Below, piece by piece: positions 34,034-45,475 of a stretch of 64,000 nucleotides of DNA; positions within the stretch are counted from its first letter, which is position 1; the number at the start of each line of letters is the position of its first letter. The notes under the pieces are model-generated. The model worked only from the letters and a program-made list of their open reading frames with translations. It had not been told where the DNA came from and did no database searches. Source of the DNA: Heterostelium multicystogenum (lineage: Eukaryota > Evosea > Eumycetozoa > Acytosteliales > Acytosteliaceae). The translations under genes and the position numbers were made by a program. The stretch spans positions 1-64,000 of the forward strand of contig RCNN01000044.1 in assembly GCA_003667245.1 (NCBI GenBank), given 5' to 3'.

Positions 34034-36120
34034 ATGACCACAATCAACATTACATTCAAAGACTCAACCATACAAGTGAAGTGGTTTGGTGAGGTGTCGC
34101 GGAATGACATAGAGGATGCCATTTGCAAGACTTTCAACATTCCAAACTCTGATGTCATCATCCTTAAACATGAAGGAGCCTATGTCGCCATCACATCCGC
34201 CCTGCCCAATGGCTACAGCTTCAACGCTTACTGTTGCTGAGGCAGTCCAAGCCGGTAAGTACAAACAACATCTTGGCAATGTCTTCATTCAATACTAACA
34301 TACACATTCAAGCCCCTGCTGCAGGAGGACAAGGTGGTGGCCAGGTTCGTAAGTACAAATGAGAGCGAGTAATGTGTTGGGTCCATACTGACATTCTCCC
34401 AGTCGCAGAGACTAGCACCTTCTCACTTCTTTGGAAAGACATTAGAAATTGTATCCCAAATGCTAATGCAATAATGTCAATTCCAAACCCAGCATTCATT
34501 GGTACACTTCGTCGCTCACTCCTCCAGAGACAGTGCTATGTAGATTTGTGGGGCATTATGTCGTCAGACTCAACTCGTCTTCAGAGATTCTTTGTCACAG
34601 GGACACCTGGAATCGGGAAGACTTCATTTTTGAAACTATATCTTCATGAGCTCTCAAGGAAGGGTCACAGCATCGTCTTCTACGGCGTTCAAGATCGAAA
34701 GCATTCATTCTACCTCACACAGACGCATGGAGAGCCTCAGGTCATTCAGTACAATGGCACAGAGGCGAACTCGATCTTCCAATCAAAGATAGAATATGAC
34801 AACACACTTTGGTACATTGTGGACAGCCTTCCGCCGGTCGAGGCAAGGAGCTGCAACACTATATTGGTCACATCTCCCTATCACGAGTTATCCAAAGAGT
34901 ACCTTAAGTTCGATCCCCAACCAACCAGATACTATATGCCGCCATGGTCTCAAGATGAGATCAAGCTCCTTTGCACAGATGCAGAATTCCAGAACACTTA
35001 CGAGAATCGATATAAGACTCTTGGAGGGATTCCTCGACACATTTTCGTCTCTACCATCCCGTCAGAGGACATCATTCAAGAGGCGATCGCAAAGACCAAG
35101 GATAAGTTGGTTTCTTGCATGACAAGTGTTGGTGATTCAAGATCCCCAAACGATTTGTCCATGTTCTCCTTCACATCACAGTGGGCGATGGGTATCGCAA
35201 GTCGACACTGGCTCTGAATTTTCATTCAATGCAAACAATGATTCTCTAACTAATCCAATATCCTGTTGTATGAATTGTCGAGCATAAAATAGGTAAGTAA
35301 TGATTCAATTGGATCTTCGTACATTGCACAACAAGTCATGACTTCATTGTCCACTCAATATACTTCATCATTGGTGACACTCTTCAAAGATCCAACTCTC
35401 CAACACAGCCAGATTCTTGGTGACTTGTTTGAAGCATATGTCCTTCAAATCCTCAGAAAAGGAAATCGTGACATCACATTGGTCCCCAAACCAGACTCCC
35501 CCAGCAGCCATCCTCAACCATCCATCGTCATTCATCTTCCTCCCCAATCGAAGACATTTGACAAGAGCACTGAATGGACTTGGGATGGTCACCCATGCAC
35601 CTACATACCCAACAATCCCGACTTCCCCGAAGTGGATGCAGTATTGACACCAGGATGCCTCTTTCAATTGACAATCTCCAAGAAGCATAAGAGTCTTCCA
35701 GTGGCCTATGTCTATGACTATGTGGCACACCTTACAACGATCCACCCATGGAAACCTAGTGCTCTCCAAGTTCTCTTGATTGAGGTGACGCCAGATTTTG
35801 CCCGTTCGGAGTATTTGTCCAAGTTCACTTATGGCAAACCACCAAACACTGCCCAAGCAGTTTATCAATCTCTTCCTCAGGATCGAAACCAATTAGAGCA
35901 ACAGCTTGGAATCAAGAAATACCTCTGGAAGGTTCAATATCCAACTCTGGACATTCTCCAACATCATTCAAGCCATAGAAGCTCTTGTTTACGATCACTC
36001 AATACACTCAACTCACAACCTCTCGCAGCTGAGTCTATCCCAGCATGCGGACGTGTTCACCAATTATTTTATTCTCGTGTGTTGTTGCCTTTGATCAAAG
36101 AAGAAATGTTAATTGTTTAG
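34034..36120 (+). CDS. Crinkler (CRN/CR-effector)-type protein: N-terminal header, P-loop NTPase, PD-(D/E)XK-like nuclease
   Basis: The gene starts 290 bp after the tRNA. Exon 1 (34034-34254) encodes a ubiquitin-like header of about 60 residues (FKDSTIQVKWFGEVSRNDIE), typical of Crinkler-type proteins. Introns at 34255-34312 and 34349-34402 flank a tiny Gly-rich exon. Exon 3 (34403-35217) holds a P-loop NTPase: Walker A GTPGIGKT at about 34600 and a Walker B-like WYIVDS at about 34815. A second block (35338-36120) resembles the restriction-endonuclease-like domain of this family, with GDLFEAYVLQIL and VDAVLTPGCLFQLT near the expected acidic and Gln/Lys positions. There is a frame break inside exon 1 (about 34190-34215) and a 120-bp gap at 35218-35337 that may be an intron or a real disruption. 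Base composition and C-ending codons are much richer in G+C than neighbouring DNA. Its target and activity in the amoeba are unknown. Confidence 0.78.
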
Positions 36121-37157
36121 AGTATGTATTAAAACGATATATAGGTTGCGTCGAATTAACACTAACTAGTTATATATATTCATTCTGATTCGACCTCATA
36201 ACTAATAATCTGCCTTTTATTACTGAGATCTAACAAGCACTATGAAAGTACATTTAAATGTTTTCTGGATATTTGCTTGAATCATTACAATAAATAGAAT
36301 CATATTTACAACGCCACCAACACAGCACACGCAAAATGACAATCACTGTGTATATCATTACATTATTTGATCCAAATTTAAATTACAGTGCGGTAATGTA
36401 GTCGATGCAGCAGAAAATTGAGAAGGAAAGGGGTTGTGGGTACATTCATATAATATAGTGCTGAATGTATTTATTTATTTATTTTCCTAAGTTTATTTTA
36501 TTTTGGTAACTTTTGATTTGTTTAGTGGTTGTTTGTTGTTAATTGATGATCTGCTGTTACTCAACTCTATTTTATCTAACTATTGTTGTGGTGATGTGTT
36601 GTGTTGGTGGAATTGAGTGGTGAGTGATGAGTGGTGAGTAGAGTCTTGCCTACAATAGAATGATAGTCTATTGATTGGCTGTTGATGGTGCTGGAAAAGT
36701 AATTGATTATTTTCCAATCTGTGCTTGGTTGGCAGCAGTCTATATTTACTTTGTGAAACAGATCAGAGTGAGCGGAGTAGTGATTTGTTCTTTAAAAGAC
36801 AAGTTTGATGTCAAAGCAGATGTTGTTGTTATTGTTGTTGTTATTGTTATAATTATTATATGGAATTATATAGTTAAATTCAAAGAGATCCAATTGAAAA
36901 AGTAACATTTACAACAATAATAATAATAAAACCAACAACAACAAACAACAAATACAAAGTAACAAATAAAAATAACATCTACATCTTATTGATTGTAAAA
37001 ACATTAATGTATAAATAATATAATTTATATTATTATATATGGTTATCTTTTGATGTATGCCCTAGTTGTATCAAATACTAGTTTGATTCTATTCTAATTG
37101 TTTTGTATGTATTTGATAGAATAACTAACTTATACTTATTAGTTAAAATAGTAATTC

Positions 37158-37191
<34 letters not shown>

Positions 37192-37305
37192 AGTATTAAG
37201 AATACAGAGACCTATAGTATTGTATATTGCTTCGTGGGTAGGAGAAAGCATTTGGCTACAACACAAATAGAATTGGACAGAAATACAGAAATATAATATT
37301 TATAA

Positions 37306-37620
37306 ATGGCGACAATTACAGCAACATCATTAACATCGTCTGCCCATGCAAGAATCAATGCCATTCAAATGTTTGAGAATCTATTGTATGTATATATATA
37401 CATTCAAGTATAATACCGTTTGGTTACAAACGAAATGGTGGCACTGTTCTTCATTTCATTTGATTCCTTTTTTAATTAGAAATGAAATGAAAGCTTGTTT
37501 TTTATTTTTGAAAAATCTTGATCTGATTTGCTCAATATTCAAGGTATTTAATCACAAGAGCAAGAAAGATCTTTGACGATTCAAAAAATAGTTTTGACTC
37601 CGATTTGAACTCAGATTAGT
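37306..37620 (+). CDS. Possible short spliced gene, unrecognised
   Basis: The ATG at 37306 opens MATITATSLTSSAHARINAI, which has normal codon use and then QMFENLL. A GTATGT donor follows at about 37387 and a TTTAATTAG acceptor at 37481. Downstream, one frame reads ARKIFDDSKNSFDSDLNSD and stops at 37620, but I cannot join all parts in phase. Treat as a weak candidate. Confidence 0.25.
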
Positions 37621-39044
37621 GCACTCAAACACAACAATACCCCATTATCAAAAATTTATTAAAAACAATGTTGTTTTACTTGTTAAACATTCAAACCCAA
37701 TCATTGATCATTTTCATAATTTTCAGAACAATATATACATTACTTTATTACTTTTAGCCATCAACAAGCAATTTTATAACTTCAAACAAATTAAACTTTT
37801 TAAAAACAACCATAGAAATATAAAGAATAAATATTATAAAATACTTTATAATAAGAATAAACAATAGAGTTAGTTTATTAAAGCACATATATAATCAATC
37901 ATTATATATCTAGTTTAATTCAGTATTCTAGCAATCAAAGCAAATAATAATATATCAATCAATCTAGAAATATATAAGCAAACAGCCAAAATAGGAATTT
38001 TATAAAATTAAATTAAAAATAGAACTCTATTATTAAACACAAAATAATAATAATTATAATTGGAAAGCAGTAGGAGGTCATACGTGGAAAAGGTGACCAT
38101 TTTGAACAAGATGTATCAAATAATGTATGAACTTTACTCTCTCTTTCTTCACTTTTCCCATATGAATACACATTATTTCATTACCAAAAAAAACATAAAT
38201 ATACATAAGCTTTATATTTTCAGATTCATCGTCATTCTAGTTATAATAGTAATAATCAATCGTTTTAAGTAAATGAGCCAATAGATAGGAATTATTATGA
38301 GTTAATGTTGTCTATTTGTAGTTTTGATAATGGTTTGGATAAGATTGGATTATCAAATGCTTTTGGTAGCGTAGTAGTCATACAATAAGTTTGGAAATTG
38401 GACCAATAGTTAGTATGGATAATACACTATTTATTTTAATTTTGTCAACTCTAGCTAGCTCATCATAGAAATAGATAATAGAGTATTATAATACCTTCAC
38501 CTATTCCACCCCACCCACACCTCATCAAAAGCATCTTTAGCACACAGCACTAGTCACTCACCTCACTCACTCAACACTATCTAAATCAATCACATTTATA
38601 TTTATATAAATATAGTTAGTGATACTAATAACAACAATAACAACAACAATTTCAACATATCTATCACCCACAACCAAACTAATATAATAATAATAATAAT
38701 AATATGTTTGATTGGATTGATTAGATTGATTTGGATGGAGGTGTTTGGATTGGATTGTTGTTGTTGCTGTTGTGTTTGTTTTTGATAGAATATAATAGGA
38801 TAGAATTGAAATGTCCGGATAAGACTGGATATAATATAATATCACTGATTGTCTGTCAAGTATCATTAGTATCAATTGGGTTATTAAATATTTGCAAATA
38901 TATTATATGTTGTTTAAGGTGATTGAGGTATTTAATTAAACATTTGATCAATTGTTATTGTTTGTACATGTACACATGTCATGTCATATTCGAATATTAG
39001 TTCAAAGTCATATTACATTTACATGATATATCTTATTTTTACTA

Positions 39045-39045
39045 G

Positions 39046-39134
<89 letters not shown>

Positions 39135-39172
39135 GTTGCTACTACTACTACTACTACTGTTGCTACTACTAG
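39045..39172. repeat. (CTA)n trinucleotide microsatellite
   Basis: About 128 bp of nearly pure CTA repeat, broken twice by CTGTTG. It lies in the AT-rich gap upstream of the RhoGEF gene. Read as codons it gives a Tyr run in one frame, but nothing suggests translation. Confidence 0.95.
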
Positions 39173-39659
39173 TATTACTATTACTTTTACTATTAATGTT
39201 TATATACAACTAACTACAATTAAGATAACAAAATAATAAATAAACAATAATTCAATACGGTACTAGTAATTCAATCAATCAATCAATTAGTCAATCAATT
39301 CAATTGTTTATACATCTCATTCTAATTATTCTGGAAGTTTGTCTTACGAACCAACGCTATCCTAAGCATCACCAAAAATTTTGAAATATAACATATCTAG
39401 ATCAATAAATATCTAATATATATATATCTAATAGTATAGCCAGTCAGTCAATAATTAATTATTGTATAGAATCTAAATAGACTTTCCTAATTATAATCAT
39501 CACTATTATTATTATTATTCATATCATCATTATCTGTGTTGGGAAATAATATTTGATCCAAATTTCCATACCAAATTTTTCCAGGATTATCCTGTTTATT
39601 CCAATATTAATTTTTGACCATTCGATCGATTTAGGCACCAAGCAAGCTCTGCAAACAAG

Positions 39660-42532
39660 ATGGAGGGATTGATTCTATGCAAGGTGTGTCTTGGTGAAAC
39701 ACCTAAATATAATAAAGCCTGTCATCTTTGCCACAATGAGCTTGGTGATAGGTGTTTGGCAGTGCAACTATCTAGGCAGACCCAATTCCAAGTTCTGCTT
39801 CCGTTGCAATGCAAAGCTACATGGAATCGATATGCCAACTCCAGATTCAATCTTACCAATTCCACCATATAGGCCATCTCCAGCCAACAGTCATAGTCAT
39901 AGCAACAATCACAATAATCAACAACAGCACAGCAGCACCAATACAAATGGAAAACTTCCATCAACTTTAGAGTTCGATAGCAGTGGTTTGGTAATGATGC
40001 CTACCACTGTTTCAGCAACATCAATGCCCTCATCACCTCGTGGATCAGTGGACAAAGAACCTTCGATACACTCTATTCGTTCAATCATTGACAGCATCAA
40101 CACAAAGTCGGCCACTACTTTCGCCACCCAACGCCACACCCAGAGACGCCAAAGCCAAATTTTCAATGGCCCAAACAAAGCGATCGATCACACCAACTTC
40201 CCCACCATCACCATCACCATCCGCCTCAAGTACACCAACGAAAATTGCAGCCTCTAAATCCACATCCTCACCTTCCATTGACACCACCCAACATGACAGT
40301 AGCAACAGTAACAGCAGCAATAACAATAGTACAGCTGAACCTAAGCCATTTATAACTATATCATTGAAACATGAAAACAATGGAATTATAGACTACTCTA
40401 ATAGCAGCAACAGTGGTGATGAAGTTGACCCCGTTTCAATTAATATTCTCGATCAACTACTGGCCGATGCAACTTCTTTGGCTAATAATCATCGATACAA
40501 CAATAATATCAACAATAACAACAACAGCAATACTAATAATACTATAGATACTTTGGATATAAACCTACAGAGCAGCGCCAACAGTAATGTTCTCGCTGTA
40601 ATCACACCATTAACTACATTGTCAGACTCTTCCATTACCAACTCAACTTCGATGTCCTCACCGTGTCTAATGTCGACACCTAATAATGTGGACACAAGTG
40701 CATCACCACTCATATCAGCAACACCATCTGAACAGTATATGTCACCTCGAGGTAACAACCACTTTTCCAACTCAAATGCCGATGAAGCATCAGCATTTAC
40801 AAGCACAACCACAAATAACAGCAAAATTAACAGCAATAGTGTCAACATTAACAATACAGTAAGCAGCAACAGCAGTAGCAGTAGCAGTGGAAAGAGACGA
40901 TCGTTCAGTGGATCGGGATCATTGTCGGTGTTCAACGAGATCATCGATGCATTCCCAACACCACCAGAAACAATGATACTCTCGCCGACCAACTCTAACA
41001 GCGGAAAGAATGGGGCAAACAGCTCATCCATACTCTCACCAAAGACACCACTCTCAGCATCGCCATCACCCAAAGCAACATCGACCACACTAGCATCAGA
41101 TCAACGAACCTTCCTCATCAAAGAGATCATATCGACCGAGCTTGACTACATCAATGACCTTGAGACCATAATCCAAGTATTTTACAGACCACTGCGGGAT
41201 GACCTCAAGCTGATCTCGACGGAGGAGTGTGCAAGTGTATTCTCAAACATTGAACAGATTCATGAAGTCAACAAAGAACTATATAGTAAAATGAATTCTT
41301 CTTCATCAACCATTGGTGAAGTATTTTGTCTAATGGTAAGTTTCTAATCCATCCAATATTGGTTTTTCCGTAATCTCTAATTTCCAATTGAATCCAACCA
41401 ACTTTTAGTCTGACTCTTTGGATGTATATTCTGTATATTGTAACTACCATCAAAAATCTCTTGAAAGTTTATCCAATTTAACAAAGCTGCCTCAAATTGA
41501 AAGTTTTTTATCTGTATGTATTCTGGAAGCTTTATTATTACTAGCTTTAGGATTATTATAATTAACTTGATAATTTAAACTAAATTATTCTAGGATATAT
41601 TATCAAAACCAGAGTTAAGAGGTATGAATTTACACTCATTTTTAATTAAGCCAGTACAAAGAATATGTAAATACCCATTATTATTAAGAGTAAGTATATA
41701 TTGAAAGTTTAAACATAAAACATCAGGGAAATCAATGATATTAATTTAAATGGCTGATCAGGAATTATTAAAAGCAACACCAAGTGATCATCTTGATTAT
41801 GGACAATTGATTTCAGCTGTAGCTAAAATTGAACAAATAGTTAATATTATTAACAAAGAAAAAATGGAAAACGAAACATGGCAAAGGACAATGCAAATCA
41901 TTCAATCATTAAAAGGAGCAGAGGTAATTACAATCATATTATCACATTCTTATCCTATTGTTATTGTTATTAATATTATTTCTATTGATTCTAGAATTTA
42001 CAATTATCTAAAAGACATCTATTAAATGAAGGTAGTTTACAGATGGTTGAAGGCTACAATGAAAATTCAGAGAAGAAATCAACGCTGAAATTCAAGAAGG
42101 GATTCTTCTTTTTGTTCAATGACTTATTTTTATTTGCAAAACAAAAAGGAAGTGTCTATCGACTGATTGTTAGTATTCCATTGGACACTGTATTAGTTCA
42201 TAGCAGTATATCAACAGGTAAATATTTATAATCAAAATTCAACTTATTCTAAATATTAATATCTATATGCAAATTTAGATAAACATTTCTTTACATTAGT
42301 TGAAATTGGTATTGGTGGAAAGAGATGGACTTTTTTCCCTCAATCCAAAGCACAGAACCAAGTTTTGGTAATTTCTATTCAGAAACTAATTGAAAAATGT
42401 TGGGAAGGTCGATACGATCCCAAGCCTACCCTTCAAGTCAGTGGAAATCAAGGCTCTCCACACTCGCCCAGCATGCAAAAGAAAAAGATTAACAGATTAG
42501 TTAAAAGTTTAGTTAATATGAAGACATTATAA
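39660..42532 (+). CDS. RhoGEF (DH-PH) protein with N-terminal zinc fingers
   Basis: Six exons: 39660-41335, 41409-41513, 41594-41689, 41762-41923, 41995-42217 and 42279-42532. They encode about 838 residues. The N-terminus has a CxxC...CxxC cluster (LCKVCLGE, KACHLCHNEL) and then a RanBP2-type finger (VWQCNYLGRPNSKFCFRCNA). A Ser/Asn/Pro-rich linker of about 400 residues follows. The DH domain starts LIKEIISTELDYINDLETI and contains LRGMNLHSFLIKPVQRICKY, the CR3 signature; the PH domain reads KFKKGFFFLFNDLFLFAKQK. Such proteins load GTP on Rho/Rac GTPases to drive actin remodelling. Two frame changes lie in exon 1 (about 39755 and 40050-40250), in the zinc-finger and low-complexity parts; the DH-PH part is clean. 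Zinc fingers fused to a DH-PH module are uncommon. Confidence 0.9.
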
Positions 42533-42550
42533 AATAAATTTAACAACTAT

Positions 42551-42693
42551 TTATTTATTTATTACCAATATTGATTTACAATGAAATCGCCGCAAGCATT
42601 CTTTTGAATTATTTCAGGTACCACCCTAACTCCTCTGGCAAATGGTTTTGTATCTTGTATATTGGTAAATCAATATTGGTAATAAATAAATAA
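42551..42693. repeat. 29-bp perfect inverted repeat with 85-bp spacer
   Basis: The left arm 42551-42579 and right arm 42665-42693 are exact reverse complements over 29 bases (core TTACCAATATTGATTTAC). The spacer is noticeably less AT-rich (for example AAATCGCCGCAAGC). It starts 19 bp after the RhoGEF stop codon. It could be the two ends of a miniature transposable element, a long 3'-UTR hairpin or a small-RNA source. I see no clear target-site duplication. Confidence 0.85.
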
Positions 42694-43938
42694 TACCAAT
42701 ATCATCAGATGATACTACATTTTTTAAACCAAATCAAATTCAATTTAGTATTATTATTATAATCTCATATCTTTATACATTCAATGAACAACCAACTAAT
42801 ACTACTACATTTTAATTAATTATTTTAAATACAATTACACTTATCTAAAAATGTAATTAATTAAAGTAAGGATAAATCACGTGAGCAGGTTGAACCATGT
42901 TAAAAAGTTTATAATTTACTATTTGTTTTAAATATATTAAAATATTAAAAATGATTTCACTTATTTACAACGACAACAACTCCTTACTACAATTTGCTTC
43001 ATTCATATTATAATAAAGAACATGTTTATCAATTTTCAAGTTAATGTTGATTATTTAATACTAATAACCATAGATTATGGTTAGTAAAAAGTAAATTTGG
43101 AATCACATTGTTACAACTATTCTTTAACAACAATAGAATTTTCTTATTAAATTATAAACAGCAGCACCAATAATGTGGTTTGATGACATCTATTGAATGT
43201 ATCCTCTAAACACCTACCTCACCAACAAAAAGTATAATTTAATGAACCACACCATATTTGATCAAGATAAACAACACTTTCAAAACCAGTGTAAAATGAT
43301 CATTTTTAATACCAAATAGGTATATTGCTGTTATATCATTCACCAATATTTAAATGATAGTAAAGAAAATGAATTATTAGATGATGTTGTTTTTATTCTA
43401 AATGTAACTGGTGTATTGTTTGCTAGTTTAATCTAATATCAATAAACCATCAACCTGATGATAGTGGATATAACTAATGAGTTTGCAGCTTGTTTTTAGG
43501 ATTGCTGAATTCAGGTGGTATTACATTATTCAATTTTTAAATTGTCGTGAGCATCTGTAAATTTAACAACAAACAAAAAAACAGTAGAAAAATAACCAAG
43601 CTACCGCCATCTAAATTAAACAATCATCCAAGTCCATTTTGATAACAGATTGAATATTTTTTCATTTTCCAAGCTACCATTGGATAGCAAATGGTTTCTT
43701 TGTTACTTTCATGATCATTTTTGTTGAATAGTATGGGGGAACTCAATTAATGGTTAGATGTAAATGGTGTAACCCATATCTATTATACGGGTTTAAAATT
43801 CAAATACATAGTAGTCCATTTACAACATTTTTATAATTATAAATAAAACTATTTATTTGCCATTTGAACAATTGAAACAATCAATCATCAATATTCTTCT
43901 TGTTCTTCTACTAGTATATAATAAACTTTCTTTTTAAA
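42694..43938. other. AT-rich intergenic gap
   Basis: About 1.2 kb between two same-strand genes. AT-rich with scattered direct repeats; no supported coding or RNA feature. Confidence 0.45.
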
Positions 43939-45381
43939 ATGAAAATAGTATTTTTCTGTATAGGTACCAGAGGTGATATACAACCTTCTTGTGTTTTAGG
44001 TAAATAAAGTAACACTTCCTTTTTAAAATCTAAAGTTCTTTTTTTAACGATTCATTTGATAAATAAAGGTCAAGAGCTACAAAACAGAGGATATCATGTA
44101 CGAATTGCAACTGAGGAAAGATTGAAATATGTTGTTGATAAATATGATTTGGAATTTTTCCAACTCATCGGAGACACTTGCCAATCTCTTTTTGGAGAGA
44201 GTGAAGATGAAAGGAAATGGTTGAACTCACTCTCACTTGAAGCACTAATAAGGGAAAAGAAAAAATTGGATTTGAATACTCCAGGACGAATGGAATCATT
44301 TTATTATGCTGCTGAAGGAATGGATCTTATTATCCCATCGGCTTTAACATTTACCGAGGCATTTTGTTTAAATGAAAAGCTCAATATTCCTTATATACCA
44401 TTATCACTCCTGCCAACAATACCAACCGGTGAATTCCCTCATTTATTTTTTTAGTGGTAGAAATTTATATTTCAGACTATTAAATAGATTTTCATATAAG
44501 TTGGCAACAAAGGCTTTTTACAAACAGTAGGTAAAAATTTGTAAGGTAAAATTTCATTTATTTATCTTTTATTATTTTTAATAGTGAGTGTGAAAGAGTA
44601 AATGGATGGAGAAAGAACTTTTTGAAATTAGGTCCACTTTCTAAAACTCTGTGCCAAACTATGGATAATCCAAATACTCCTGTAATTATGGCTATACATG
44701 AAAAATTATTGAAATCTGAAAAGAAACCTTTGGATTGGCCTGAGAATATTTGTGTAAGTGGATTCTTGTTTCCTACCCCAAAGAATTATAATGTTCCTGA
44801 AAAAGTTGTAAATTTCCTTAAAAAATGGTCCCCCTCCAGTTGTTTTTGGGCTTGGAAGTATGCCAAATCCCAATGGAGAAAGTGTTATGATCCTAATAAG
44901 AAATGTAATTAGAAAATTGAATCTTAGATGTATTTTCTTAAAAGGTTGGACAATATTGGAAAATGTCAATGATGAAGAAGATATTATTTTTATTGACAAT
45001 GTAGATCATGGATGGCTTTACCAAAGATGTTCAATCATTATTCACCACGGTGGGGTCGGATCAACAGGAGCTGCATTAAGATCTGGTGTACCATCGATTG
45101 TGACATGGATGTATTTCGACCAACCCTACTGGGCCAAGAGAACTGAAGAACTTGGATGTGGAAGAGAAATTAAACTCAACACAATGAATGAAGAAAATCT
45201 TTTGTTGGCTATACAAGATATTTTAGGAAACCAATCTTACAAAATGAGGGCCATAGAAATTGCTATGGAAATTAACAAAAATAATGGAACCAAAGATGCT
45301 GCTGACTTTGTTGAAAGTTCTATAGAATCATTTTCAAAGAACAAGAATACAACATCTTTCAATGCAATTGTTCAACAATAA
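43939..45381 (+). CDS. Sterol-glucosyltransferase-like glycosyltransferase (GT1/GT28 type)
   Basis: Exon 1 (43939-43999) encodes MKIVFFCIGTRGDIQPSCVL, the N-terminal GTRGDxxP nucleotide-sugar fold start. Exon 2 begins at 44069 (GQELQNRGYHVRIATEE), and a third exon begins near 44582 and ends at 45381. The C-terminal donor-binding block is typical: SIIIHHGGVGSTGAALRSGV followed by WMYFDQPYWAKRTEELGCG, like the HHGGxGTT motif of sterol 3-beta-glucosyltransferases. At about 400 residues it lacks the PH/GRAM region of fungal Atg26 and of the large Dictyostelium Ugt52. It is therefore a short cytosolic form that would move glucose from UDP-glucose to sterol or another lipid. Frame changes lie near a T8 run (about 44452) and a C5 run (about 44830), typical places for homopolymer errors. 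Confidence 0.85.
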
Positions 45382-45475
45382 TTATTAATAATTGAAAATT
45401 AACTGTACATATTTGTAATCAAACAAGCTAATAAACTATTTATTGTTATAAAAAAAACAAGAGGAATAAAATTTA

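Larger units (their letters stand above)
36121..39659. other. Long AT-rich gap with microsatellites
   Basis: About 3.5 kb with (AAT)n near 37160, (TAG/GTT)n low complexity and the large (CTA)n tract annotated separately. Open frames such as 36675-36905 and 37619-37867 are Ile/Val/Asn/Lys-rich and not convincing. The only gene candidate is at 37306 (separate entry). Confidence 0.45.

Noticed and set aside
36434..36441. Minus-strand ACCCACAA, a second DUSE-like match
   Set aside because: Nothing resembling a structured RNA follows at the expected distance.
36675..36905. 76-codon frame with a hydrophobic segment
   Set aside because: The Val/Ile run comes from a GTT/ATT repeat; no upstream exon or conserved residue.
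38661..38673. Plus-strand ACCCACAA, a third DUSE-like match
   Set aside because: Followed only by TTGTTG-type low-complexity sequence.
38981..39172. Poly-tyrosine frame
   Set aside because: Purely a translation of the (CTA)n microsatellite.
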